Source of the DNA: Polystyrenella longa
Lineage (GTDB): Bacteria > Planctomycetota > Planctomycetia > Planctomycetales > Planctomycetaceae
Direction: 5' to 3'
NCBI RefSeq assembly: GCF_007750395.1
Contig: NZ_CP036281.1
Span: 2,689,001-2,753,000 of the forward strand
DNA length: 64,000 nucleotides
A program made the position numbers and the translations under genes. The notes beneath the pieces were generated by a model that was not told where the DNA came from, did no database searches, and saw only the letters and a program-made list of their open reading frames with translations. Positions 9,843-17,794 of this stretch are shown in pieces; position 1 is the first letter of the stretch; every line of letters starts with the position of its first letter.

Positions 9843-10253
9843 ATTCTTGATTCTGTCTTTAAGTAAGTTGACTCGTTCCTCAACTATCGACCATACCTCC
9901 TCAAATACTCCTAAACTAACACCCGCTAGTTTCATTTCATTAAGTCCATATACTTGACAGGTACATTTATGGCCTTCATACAATACTGACAATATTCTAG
10001 TTTCCTGACTCGAACACGGTATCTCGATATTGTTCGGTAGAATAGTAAAAAATTCAAATCTACTGACATCAAATGGCATGGAATCATGCAAATCACTTTT
10101 GATTATAATTTCATCTTCAGCCAGACTAAATGTCTCTACAAACTTTTGGCCGTTACATTCCTTCAACTGATAACACCAGAATTTCTCTTCCGGATAATCA
10201 TAGTAGCCTGGGCTCATTCTCGCCTCCACTATTACTTTATCCTTTTTAGACAT
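9840..10253 (-). CDS. Hypothetical protein between the two direct repeats
   Basis: Not recognised. 137 residues from the ATG at 10253, chosen because AAGGA precedes it by about 10 bases; the frame is open back to 10337 but that extension is low-complexity hydrophobic and looks non-native. Soluble and mixed-charge, with EARMSPGYYDYPEEKFWCYQ near the N-terminus and an amphipathic C-terminal helix (VWSIVEERVNLLKDRIKN). The stop codon TAA falls in the last bases of repeat copy 1, so the repeats bracket this gene almost exactly. AT-rich like its neighbour; probably acquired. Function unknown. Confidence 0.55.
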   Translation of the reverse strand: MSKKDKVIVEARMSPGYYDYPEEKFWCYQLKECNGQKFVETFSLAEDEIIIKSDLHDSMPFDVSRFEFFTILPNNIEIPCSSQETRILSVLYEGHKCTCQVYGLNEMKLAGVSLGVFEEVWSIVEERVNLLKDRIKN

Positions 10254-10378
10254 GGCGTACTTTTCCTTAATTCTATTAATCGTAAGGATAAAGAATTTGA
10301 ACATAAATAATGTAGTTGTCCGCGTGTTTTTGCTCATCAGAATTGATCAGTTCTCAAAAGTCCTTTCTTAGAGGCAGG

Positions 10379-10631
10379 TGCAAAACCGTTTAAGCATATT
10401 CAACGTAGAAGAGACTTAGCAGCCCGTTGAAAACCCCAACTTCGGCTTCGTTGGCAGTCGATCGTGCCGGTGATTCTCATGGGTGCTGGAAAGGGTTGGA
10501 ATTCGGTGGAGGAACGTTGTGAACGGGCAACGAATCCGTATGGCTCCGTTAACCATTGCGATTGAATTCGATGGGAGAGAAGATATCAATTGAAGATTCT
10601 GGCGCGTAGGGAGAAATTCAACGGGCTGCTA
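10379..10631. repeat. 253-bp direct repeat, copy 2 (holds 215-bp element 10417-10631 with perfect 15-bp terminal inverted repeats)
   Basis: Second copy of the 9590-9842 repeat. Here the ends are a perfect inverted repeat, TAGCAGCCCGTTGAA and TTCAACGGGCTGCTA, 215 bp apart end to end. In this copy the MLKRFC start meets a stop after nine codons. Same orientation as copy 1, about 0.8 kb away, consistent with duplication or two insertions of one element. Confidence 0.85.
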
Positions 10632-10774
10632 GGGAGAGGTTTGAAGATTACCGTCGTCATGTGAATAAACACGGTAAATAACTGTCGTCAGCATTATAAG
10701 AGGTAATGGAGTACTTTAATTATGCAGACTGCTAACATGCAGATGAGTTTATCCGAGCAACAAATAAAGGTTCG

Positions 10775-11587
10775 TCAGGAAGAACCGTTGGATGAGCAGT
10801 TCAAAAACTCGTTTGGCATAATGGCCAATCGAAAACCAAGAAAATCAAATCGGTCCTTCGAACTTAACTCACATCTTGCTGCAGACCTTAGACCTCCATA
10901 TTTGGGTTCAGTATGATATCCGCCCCCCCGGATCATATGTAGACTGTCATTCGATATACCGCACCAATCCTTTTGTGGTTTTATAGGATAATCATCAAAT
11001 CCATCGACGCACCATTCTGCCACATTTCCATGAACATCATAGAGACCATACAAATTTCGTTTCTTCTCACCGACAGGATGGATGCTTCCAAAACTGTTGT
11101 TTTTGTGCCATGCGACGTCATCTAAACACTGATTTGAATCACCACAGAAATAACGGGAAGAGGTGCCAGCACGACAGCTATACTCCCACATTGCTTCTGT
11201 GGGTAACGAAAATGCATATCCTTCAGGTAGTTGATTAGAGTATCTCTCATTCAAATTATCGCAGAATTTCATGGCATCATACCAAGTTACCCCAGTTACA
11301 GGATGATCAAGTATCTTGCTGGATAACGCGCCAAAACTTGTGTGGAAGTCGGAAGGTATCGATTTCCCAGAGAGAGCGTAGTACTCCTTTCTCGATACTG
11401 GATATAGTCCCATGAAAAAGTCAAAAGACAATTCGCAGCTGAAATATCCCTCAATATCATTGTCTCGGCCTACTTCGTTTTCAGGACTCCCCATCATAAA
11501 TGTGCCCCTTGAAATCTTTCTCATCAGTAGATGTTCAGTACCACCACTCTTTGAGATATATCTAAATCGCATGCTAAGGCCATTCAC
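10775..11587 (-). CDS. SUMF1/formylglycine-generating-enzyme-domain protein, uncertain 5' end
   Basis: 270 residues from a GTG at 11587. The FGE-sulfatase fold is evident: RGTFMMGSPENE, a VTGVTWYDAMKFCDNLN segment, SLPTEAMWEYSCRAGTSSRYF, LYDVHGNVAEWCVDG, MIRGGGYHTEP, FDFLGFRLA. The paired active-site cysteines of true FGE are not evident in the usual C-terminal position, as in most bacterial SUMF1-domain proteins, so a binding or regulatory role is as likely as sulfatase maturation. The frame stays open upstream to about 11693 with protein-like sequence but no ATG, and no ribosome site marks the start; it may be 5'-truncated. It lies in the accessory patch beside repeat copy 2. Confidence 0.75.
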   Translation of the reverse strand: MNGLSMRFRYISKSGGTEHLLMRKISRGTFMMGSPENEVGRDNDIEGYFSCELSFDFFMGLYPVSRKEYYALSGKSIPSDFHTSFGALSSKILDHPVTGVTWYDAMKFCDNLNERYSNQLPEGYAFSLPTEAMWEYSCRAGTSSRYFCGDSNQCLDDVAWHKNNSFGSIHPVGEKKRNLYGLYDVHGNVAEWCVDGFDDYPIKPQKDWCGISNDSLHMIRGGGYHTEPKYGGLRSAARCELSSKDRFDFLGFRLAIMPNEFLNCSSNGSS

Positions 11588-11771
11588 ATAGTCACTTGGG
11601 ATTAGTTTCGAAACCGTTAAGGTATAGCGATCAGAAGGACTATTGTAATAGAGAGTCCAGGAAATGAAATGTCGAGCAACCGATTCAGCACTTTAAGGTA
11701 TTTTGGCTGGTTTCATGTAGATAGCCTATTGTGATTCTCAAGTCAGACTCTTCTTCATTTCTTCTCTTACA

Positions 11772-12416
11772 ATGTATTTCGAAGATGATGTTGCCATGAA
11801 TCAATGGAAACCACTTATCACAGAAGCATTTAAGGATGTAGCGTATCCGGGTGATGATCTCATTAAGACTTTTGGATCCGATGCCTCGGACTGGAATGAT
11901 ACCTGGCTTCTCTTCAAGGGATGTTCATGGCAAGAAATGCCGGTTGCGGAGTTTCTGCAATGTGATACTCCTCTGCCAGATCTGTCACAGGATGGGTTTC
12001 ATTACTATTTGCCTGCCTTACTCATTGCCAGTCTTGATGATTCATTTGAGTTGAACCTGGATGTCGCTTCGATGATCACTTTCCATTTGTCTCCCAAGGC
12101 AAACATGGATCCTGCTCTCCAATGTGAGATCGATCGATTGACCGCCAGGCCTTTTCTTTCGAGAGTGTGGCAGAGTCTCTTTTCGAGAGACACTGACCAT
12201 GTCATACAAGTCCTGGGTGCATGTCATCATTATACAGTGGTATTCTGTAGTCGAATTATGTCTCTATCACCACAACAGAGGAAAGTGGTCGCACAAGTAT
12301 TGCAGGAATTCGCAGACAGACAGTGGGAAGAATTGAACGACGTGGAAGAAACCATTTCAATTCTCTATGCCGGACTTTCATATCCAGGCTGCGTGAATGA
12401 CAATGACAGCAATTAA
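11772..12416 (+). CDS. Hypothetical protein (DUF6714-like)
   Basis: 214 residues, or 206 if the in-frame ATG at 11796 (MNQWKPLI) is used; no clear ribosome site decides. The N-terminal half (DVAYPGDDLI, LLFKGCSWQEMPVAEFL, GFHYYLPALLIASLDD) resembles small bacterial proteins I associate with DUF6714, recalled from memory and not searched. The C-terminal half is helical and ends with FADRQWEELNDVEETISI. No signal peptide. Divergent from the SUMF1 gene across about 185 bp. Function unknown. Confidence 0.6.
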   Translation: MYFEDDVAMNQWKPLITEAFKDVAYPGDDLIKTFGSDASDWNDTWLLFKGCSWQEMPVAEFLQCDTPLPDLSQDGFHYYLPALLIASLDDSFELNLDVASMITFHLSPKANMDPALQCEIDRLTARPFLSRVWQSLFSRDTDHVIQVLGACHHYTVVFCSRIMSLSPQQRKVVAQVLQEFADRQWEELNDVEETISILYAGLSYPGCVNDNDSN

Positions 12417-12563
12417 ATGAAAGCCTGAGCTTAGTCACGTTTGGCGAAACGAAGGATGTTAATGACTGACATATGACGAAGAAGGCCTATTGTCAGATGC
12501 TACCATTACAGTACACATGGATTTGAAATCTCAAAACTACTTCGGTTAAGACAGTCTCTCAAG

Positions 12564-13124
12564 ATGACACGTCGCAAAAAAAGAATACTTGGATGCAGTG
12601 CAACAGTCCTGTTGTCTGGAACGATCCTTTGGATCGGTTTAACAGGGATAAATAGAGTAAATCAGAGCGAGATCGGAACAGGAGAAGTTGTTCCAACAAC
12701 TCTCCCTGATGAAGCTAATCGAGTAACTCATTCAGATGGTTTTTCGATGATATCACCGCCCGGTTGGGAAGTTTCCATTACTGAATCTTCAGATACGGTA
12801 CGAATGATGGATTTAAGAGTGTCGAAAAATTACTCAAAACAAAATTCATCAATAGTCATTGAATCAAGGCCTGTGATTTCTAATGATCGTGTAGCACAGC
12901 CAGCAGGAACTGAAGAAATAAACTTTAATAACCACAAAGCGTATTGGCGGCAAAAGCTGAGTCAACAAGTGAGTTCGGGGACATTAATGTTCACGGAGAA
13001 TGGTTATCATTGGGACATAACGATTTACCATCGAGATAAGTACGGCATCCAGAAAGATGAAATGCCTGAATTCTTCTGGGAGTATCTCAATACCTTTCGT
13101 AGTAATCCAGTAAAAACTCAGTGA
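12564..13124 (+). CDS. Exported or membrane-anchored hypothetical protein
   Basis: 186 residues. A basic start (MTRRKKR) then a hydrophobic segment (ILGCSATVLLSGTILWIGLT) predicts a signal anchor. The remainder is a single extracytoplasmic domain with the feel of small PsbP/DcrB-like proteins: FSMISPPGWEVSI, a central beta region, HWDITIYHRDKYGI, and a C-terminal helix FFWEYLNTFRS. The PPGW motif and closing helix are what suggest that fold; the match is weak. It stands alone between the accessory patch and the GntR gene. Confidence 0.6.
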   Translation: MTRRKKRILGCSATVLLSGTILWIGLTGINRVNQSEIGTGEVVPTTLPDEANRVTHSDGFSMISPPGWEVSITESSDTVRMMDLRVSKNYSKQNSSIVIESRPVISNDRVAQPAGTEEINFNNHKAYWRQKLSQQVSSGTLMFTENGYHWDITIYHRDKYGIQKDEMPEFFWEYLNTFRSNPVKTQ

Positions 13125-13165
13125 ATTCTTCGTTAGCACGCTGAGAAAAGCCTTGCAAACACCTC

Positions 13166-13849
13166 TTAAATATAGCGTGTGTTCGTTTTCAAATAACGCG
13201 TTGAGCTGAGCAGGTGGAACTTCATGGCGGCACCGGCGGTGTCGGCGAGTTTCTGTTCGAGGGCGGAGAGGATTTCCAGGTGCTCGTGGTATTCCCGTTT
13301 CAGAATGTCGGGGGCGTCACTGGAATAAGAATAGGTGAGCAGCTTGAAGCTCATGCATTTACGGATCGATTCCTGCAGAGGCAGGTTACCGCATGCTTCG
13401 GCGATGGTGATGTGGAGTTGGTAGTCGAACCGGTTGGCGGAGTCTTTCCAGTTTTCTGTCTTCGTCGGGTCGGCTGCGTCGGCCAGGTTTCGTAATTCGG
13501 CCAGTTGGGCTTCGGTCAGTCGGTGGGCCGCTTTTTCCGTTGCCGGGGGTTCGAGCAGAATGCGAAGCTCGTGAATGTCCATCAACCAACGTTCCGCGCC
13601 AGGAACGACGGTCGCCCGGTGGTTTTTTTCCTGAATGACGATACCATCGTGTAGCAACCGGCTGAGGGCCTGCAGAATGGGGGTCCGGCTGAGATCCAGT
13701 TCCCGCGCTAATCGCGTACTCTTCAATTCCGTACCAGCAGGAAGTTCACCGCTGATAATCTTGTGAAGAATCTGGTAGTAGGCGGTCTCGGTCAGCGTCG
13801 AATCCGAATTGAGCTCGACCGATTGCGACGTGCTGGCTGCTGGGTTCAT
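13166..13849 (-). CDS. GntR family transcriptional regulator (FCD/FadR-type)
   Basis: About 227 residues from the ATG at 13849; the frame extends to 13951 but the winged-helix domain begins after MNPAAS. N-terminal GntR helix-turn-helix (YYQILHKIISGELPAGTELK, STRLARELDLSRTPILQALS, RLLHDGIVI) followed by an all-helical FCD ligand domain (IHELRILLEPPATEKAA, FDYQLHITIAEACGN, EYHEHLEILSALE). Such proteins repress catabolic or metabolic genes until a small acid binds. It is divergent from the FAD oxidoreductase at 14029 across about 180 bp and might control it. Confidence 0.88.
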   Translation of the reverse strand: MNPAASTSQSVELNSDSTLTETAYYQILHKIISGELPAGTELKSTRLARELDLSRTPILQALSRLLHDGIVIQEKNHRATVVPGAERWLMDIHELRILLEPPATEKAAHRLTEAQLAELRNLADAADPTKTENWKDSANRFDYQLHITIAEACGNLPLQESIRKCMSFKLLTYSYSSDAPDILKREYHEHLEILSALEQKLADTAGAAMKFHLLSSTRYLKTNTRYI

Positions 13850-14028
13850 GAAGATCAGAGAATTCAGGAGTAGATTGATAGAAGTGTTCAATACGGGCAG
13901 ATTAAAACTGCCGTATCTTGTTATCATCCGCTTTGAGCGGGACAAACGCAACCGACAGTCTGTCGATTCAGTTGCAACACGAATAGGCCAATGGTGAGCG
14001 GGAACGGCTTCAAGGATAGAATCACTTC

Positions 14029-15120
14029 ATGTCAGCGTCGGAATTTGATTATCTGATCGTCGGCCAGGGAATCGCCGGGAGCTGCCTGGCGTGGGAGTTA
14101 TGGCGTCGCGGGAAATCGTTCCTGTTGGCCGATCCATGCCCATTTGTGACTACGTCCAAGGTGGCGGCGGGGCTGATGACGCCGGTGACAGGCCAACGGC
14201 TGGTTCCCAGTTGGCGATTTCTGGAGTTCCGCAATGTCGCTCTTCCGTTCTATCGGGAAATCGAGAAGGTAACAGGCCGGGGCTGCTGTCGCGAATTCAC
14301 GATGTTGCGGCTCTTTCAAAGTGAACGGGAACAAAACCTGTTTGCAAAAAAGCGAGAAGAGTTAAAATCGTATGTCAGTCCTTCCTCAAGCCGACTGGAA
14401 ATCGATTCCGATAAATTGAATGCCCCCTGGGGTGGTTTCGAGATGCCGCTGGCGGGCCAGTTGCAGACAGTTCCCTTTCTGGAAGCGACTCGGGACTTCT
14501 TCCTGAAACAGGAGAGGTACCGGGAGTTGAGTCTTGATATGGAGCAGGACTTCGACCTTTCTTCGGCGGATAAAGTCTATGTAGCGAAGCTGGACTCCAC
14601 ATTCGGCCGGATTGTTTGCTGTCAGGGAGTAAAGGGAATTGAAACAGAGGGGGTAAACAATTTACCATGGAAGCCAGCCAAGGGCGAAATCCTCACTTTA
14701 CACATTCCGGGTTTGCAGGAAGAGCGGGTCGTGAATTCAGGAGTCTGGTTAGTACCCCTGGGTGAAGATCGATATCGGGTAGGTTCGACATATGAATGGC
14801 AGAACCTAGATCAGGAGGTGACTGAGGCGGGACGGGACGAAATAGTTCGCCGGTTGCAGTCCTTCTTGAAGTTGCCATTTATGGTTATTGATCAACAGGC
14901 TGCCGTTCGTCCCGGCTTGGAAGATCAGAAGCCCGTAGCAGGCTCGTTTCCCGACGAACCTCGATTGGCGATTTTGAATGGGTTGGGGTCCAAGGGAGCT
15001 TTGATGGCTCCCTGGCTTGTCCAACAACTGGTGGATCATCTGGAGTTCGGAACAGGTATGGATCCTGAAGTGAACTTCGCGACAAGATTGAATAAGAGTT
15101 TGAAGAAAACGGATTGCTGA
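14029..15120 (+). CDS. FAD-dependent oxidoreductase, DAO fold, MnmC(o)-like
   Basis: 363 residues. An N-terminal dinucleotide-binding loop (YLIVGQGIAGSCLAWEL) is followed by KVAAGLMTPVTGQRLV, which aligns with the post-Rossmann segment of the MnmC oxidase domain. Near the C-terminus LNGLGSKGALMAPWLVQQL closely follows the GLGSRGL..APL signature of MnmC. MnmC(o) converts cmnm5U34 of tRNA to nm5U34. The stop overlaps the start of a YtqB/MnmM-type methyltransferase gene by one base (TGATG), so the two are translationally coupled. A glycine-oxidase-like role in amine metabolism is the alternative. AAGGA lies about 12 bases before the ATG. Confidence 0.8.
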   Translation: MSASEFDYLIVGQGIAGSCLAWELWRRGKSFLLADPCPFVTTSKVAAGLMTPVTGQRLVPSWRFLEFRNVALPFYREIEKVTGRGCCREFTMLRLFQSEREQNLFAKKREELKSYVSPSSSRLEIDSDKLNAPWGGFEMPLAGQLQTVPFLEATRDFFLKQERYRELSLDMEQDFDLSSADKVYVAKLDSTFGRIVCCQGVKGIETEGVNNLPWKPAKGEILTLHIPGLQEERVVNSGVWLVPLGEDRYRVGSTYEWQNLDQEVTEAGRDEIVRRLQSFLKLPFMVIDQQAAVRPGLEDQKPVAGSFPDEPRLAILNGLGSKGALMAPWLVQQLVDHLEFGTGMDPEVNFATRLNKSLKKTDC

Positions 15121-15683
15121 TGCGGTTAACAGAACAAGCTCATGAAATCATTCGAAAATCGATGCTGCCTGGCGATGTCGTGATTGATGCGACCGCCGGA
15201 AATGGAGTCGATACGCAATTTCTGGCGGAACAGGTTGGTCCTGAAGGGCGCGTCTTTGCTTTTGACATCCAGCAAACGGCGATCGACCAGACCGCCCTGC
15301 GGTTGATGAATGCCGACCTGGCTCAGGTGACTTTGGTCTGTGCCTCGCACGCAGAGATGTTTGAATATGTCCCCCCAGAATTTCACGGCATGGTGAATGT
15401 GATCATGTTCAATCTGGGATATTTGCCGGGGGGGGATAAGTCCTGCATCACTAAAACAGAGACGACTTTGCTCGCCCTGGAGCAATCGCGGCAACTATTG
15501 GCACCCGGTGGGCTCATCACGGTGCTGCTCTATCCCGGACACGAAGGGGGCGACAAAGAAGCCGCCGCTGTTGAAGAATGGTGCGGTGAGTTGGGCGAGG
15601 AAGAATTCGAAGTCGAAAGTTTCACTGTCGAAAATCCGGAAGCCCCGCGGTTGTGGGTTCTCGTTCATCGTGGCGATTCCTGA
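15120..15683 (+). CDS. mnmM: YtqB/MnmM-type class I SAM methyltransferase
   Basis: 187 residues from the ATG at 15120, which shares its A with the TGA of the preceding gene. It carries the family's DATAGNGVDTQFLAE SAM-binding loop, FDIQQTAID, FNLGYLPGGDK and LYPGHEGG, all in order, and matches the family length. YtqB was shown to be MnmM, which methylates nm5(s2)U34 of tRNA to mnm5(s2)U34 in Gram-positive bacteria that lack MnmC. Coupled to an MnmC(o)-like oxidase, it could complete the pathway from cmnm5U to mnm5U. The gene symbol rests on family resemblance. Confidence 0.85.
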   Translation: MRLTEQAHEIIRKSMLPGDVVIDATAGNGVDTQFLAEQVGPEGRVFAFDIQQTAIDQTALRLMNADLAQVTLVCASHAEMFEYVPPEFHGMVNVIMFNLGYLPGGDKSCITKTETTLLALEQSRQLLAPGGLITVLLYPGHEGGDKEAAAVEEWCGELGEEEFEVESFTVENPEAPRLWVLVHRGDS

Positions 15684-15725
15684 ACGGAATATAATCTCCG
15701 GCGTTTCAAACGCAGCGATTTATCA

Positions 15726-16397
15726 TCAGCGGTTCAAAGTAACCATTGCCAGTAGATCGTCGTCGACATTCTGCAGGGTCCATTCGCCCCACTGGCGGAG
15801 GTCTTCGTCACAGTAAATTGCCGACCAGCTTCCGGTTTCATCCTGCTGAACGGTTATCTGCTGTGGATTGAATCCCTCAATATTCTGGTTCGCCGCTTTA
15901 TAGGTCGCTTCTTTGAAGGCCCAGATTTCGCTGGCGGCTTTTTGTGGGTTTGTCTGACTTTGAACGAGCTGTTTTTCGGAGTCGTTCATAGCCCAGTCAA
16001 ATTGCCTGGGAGTAATGTTGCCAGGAGTAATCAGGTCGATGCCTACGGTCTCACCGGTGTTTTCAGTCCAGGCGGCGGCGATATGATGATCGCTGTGGGA
16101 AAGGCTGAAGCATCCGGGGAGAATATTTCCGTCCTGAGAAATTTGTGGACGTATCCCCTGCCCTGAAGCATTTCGGGTCTGAATCGAAATGGCTGCTGGG
16201 TCGATATTTCGCTCTTTCAGGAGGAGCAGACGAAGGAGCTTCCGTCCCGCTAACCAGGTTGTGCGGCGATGTTCGGCCCGCAAGGGGGCAAGTTCAGCGG
16301 ATTCCGCTGGAGAAAGGAGTTCCTCCAGGTCGGTCAGGCCGTGCTGTTGCCACTCGCTTTCGAGCTGATTAAACGTCATAATCCTTAAATAGGGCAC
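15726..16397 (-). CDS. 4'-phosphopantetheinyl transferase (Sfp type)
   Basis: 223 residues. The Sfp/AcpT signature residues are present: RRTTWLAGRKLLRLLL near the N-terminus, SLSHSDHHIAAAW, VGIDLI (Mg2+-binding Asp) and WAFKEATYKA (catalytic Glu and Lys). The enzyme transfers phosphopantetheine from CoA to acyl- or peptidyl-carrier proteins. A GTG start at 16397 is favoured by GAAGG six bases upstream; an ATG at 16379 is the alternative. It converges on the methyltransferase gene with a 42-bp gap. No polyketide or peptide synthase is nearby, so the target carrier protein is unknown. Confidence 0.9.
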   Translation of the reverse strand: MPYLRIMTFNQLESEWQQHGLTDLEELLSPAESAELAPLRAEHRRTTWLAGRKLLRLLLLKERNIDPAAISIQTRNASGQGIRPQISQDGNILPGCFSLSHSDHHIAAAWTENTGETVGIDLITPGNITPRQFDWAMNDSEKQLVQSQTNPQKAASEIWAFKEATYKAANQNIEGFNPQQITVQQDETGSWSAIYCDEDLRQWGEWTLQNVDDDLLAMVTLNR

Positions 16398-16585
16398 AAA
16401 ACGCCTTCGTTTCCTGAGGAGAGCTCAATTTTGCCGGTCTGACCACGGGTTGTTTCGAGCCGGATTCTAGACTCAGAATAGAGAATTCTGCGTTTCCCTC
16501 CAATATCAGTGACGCTCCGGCGAAGATCTGGCAGATGGAGGGCTAGGTTTATTGCGCAGGGTAGGCGTTTTTTGGGGCGACATCA

Positions 16586-17290
16586 ATGTCGTCTTCTTCT
16601 GAGATCGGAACAACCGTGACGCAATTAAAGGACAAGGCCATCAACGAGGTCGAACCTACAGATAAAATCGTTCCCGAACGGCAGAACAGCGAGTTCTGGC
16701 GGAAGTCGCTGCACATGCTGCCCGGCTTGCTACCCTTCTGGCTGACGACGCTTCCTCATGAGGATCCACTGCAGCGGCACTCTTTGGTCTTCGTTACGGT
16801 GATCGCAGTGGTTCTGACGTTGCTCTTTATCGTGCTACAGCGCGTGGTCCGTCGCAATAATGAATCCGACTTCCTGCTGACGACGCTTAGCTACCCGATC
16901 ATTGTTGTCGGAAGCCTGTGGTTATTCCCGGGTAAAATTGAATTCGCCTGCGTGATTGTCGTTATTCTCGCCTTCGGGGACGGGAGCGCGTTTATTGGTG
17001 GCAAAAGATGGGGCCGTAAAAAGCTTCCCTGGAATCCAGATAAATCGTGGGCGGGCTTTTTCTCATTCATCGTAGTAGCAGCCCCTATGGCGACTTACCT
17101 GTTTTATCAGGTTGCGGATAATCCCTCTGTTTCTTTGTCTAACTCCCTAATTTGTGCAGTAACGGCAACTGTACTGGCAGCTATTGCCGAATCGATTGAT
17201 ACCAAACTGACGGACAATCTCCGTGTGGGATTAGCGGCCGCGCTGGGAGTGATTGGCTCCTGGTTTTTGCTCGTTCCGATGCTTGGCTAA
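16586..17290 (+). CDS. Integral membrane CTP-dependent lipid kinase/cytidylyltransferase-like protein
   Basis: 234 residues with about six or seven membrane segments after a 40-residue cytoplasmic N-terminus. RKSLHMLPGLLPFWL opens the membrane domain, as in the dolichol/phytol kinase and Dgk1 families, and LAFGDGSAFIGGKRWGRKKL followed by DKSWAGFFSF is the conserved cytoplasmic loop of this CdsA-related superfamily. It likely phosphorylates or activates a polyprenol, phytol or diacylglycerol at the inner membrane; the substrate cannot be read from sequence. It stands alone, with a hairpin about 40 bp after the stop. Confidence 0.75.
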   Translation: MSSSSEIGTTVTQLKDKAINEVEPTDKIVPERQNSEFWRKSLHMLPGLLPFWLTTLPHEDPLQRHSLVFVTVIAVVLTLLFIVLQRVVRRNNESDFLLTTLSYPIIVVGSLWLFPGKIEFACVIVVILAFGDGSAFIGGKRWGRKKLPWNPDKSWAGFFSFIVVAAPMATYLFYQVADNPSVSLSNSLICAVTATVLAAIAESIDTKLTDNLRVGLAAALGVIGSWFLLVPMLG

Positions 17291-17794
17291 ATCCCCCAAA
17301 CGGGAACTCTGCTATTGCTGGCTGATGCGAATCCCTTTCCAAACAGGGGTTCGCAGGCTAGTAAAACTGGTAGCAGAACCAAGTAGGTCTTCGTTCAGGG
17401 ATTTGTTCTATAGGTAGATTCTGCCGGAAGAGACGAAGTTTTTTAACTCATTTCCGCGACATGCGAAAAAGCGACCGTTTAATCTGGAGCGACTTTAACG
17501 GATTTGACGATTTCTCATATGAAGAGTATTTTCATATTTGTAGAATCGGGAGTGTTTGCTAGAATCGAGTTTCGGTTGAAATAGAAACTTATTCTCAACA
17601 CTTCAATTTTTCAGAATTCTCTCACTCATTTCTTCCTGTAATTTCACGCGGAATTTGTTCTCCTTAACTAGTAAGTGACGAGTAACTTCCGTAAAAATAA
17701 ACAGGTCAAATAAACGAGCGTCATCTCACTCGTTGCAGATATTCTGATACGTAAATTCCAGACTCTCCGTTTCTGGTTGGCAAGGAGGCCAAAA
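17291..17794. other. Intergenic region before rimI, with one hairpin
   Basis: About 500 bp. GCGAATCCCT and AGGGGTTCGC (17327-17354) form a 10-bp stem with one G-U pair and an 8-base loop, a possible terminator for the membrane kinase though it lacks a T run. Near 17516-17540 ATATGAA/TTCATAT is a short inverted repeat. No gene is seen; the rimI promoter must be here. Confidence 0.5.

Noticed and set aside
10722-10916. 64-residue plus-strand frame antisense to the SUMF1 gene end
   Set aside because: No ribosome site at proper distance and most of it is antisense to a better gene.
17516-17540. Short inverted repeat ATATGAA/TTCATAT before rimI as an operator
   Set aside because: Seven-base AT-rich repeats are expected by chance in such a region, and no regulator is linked.
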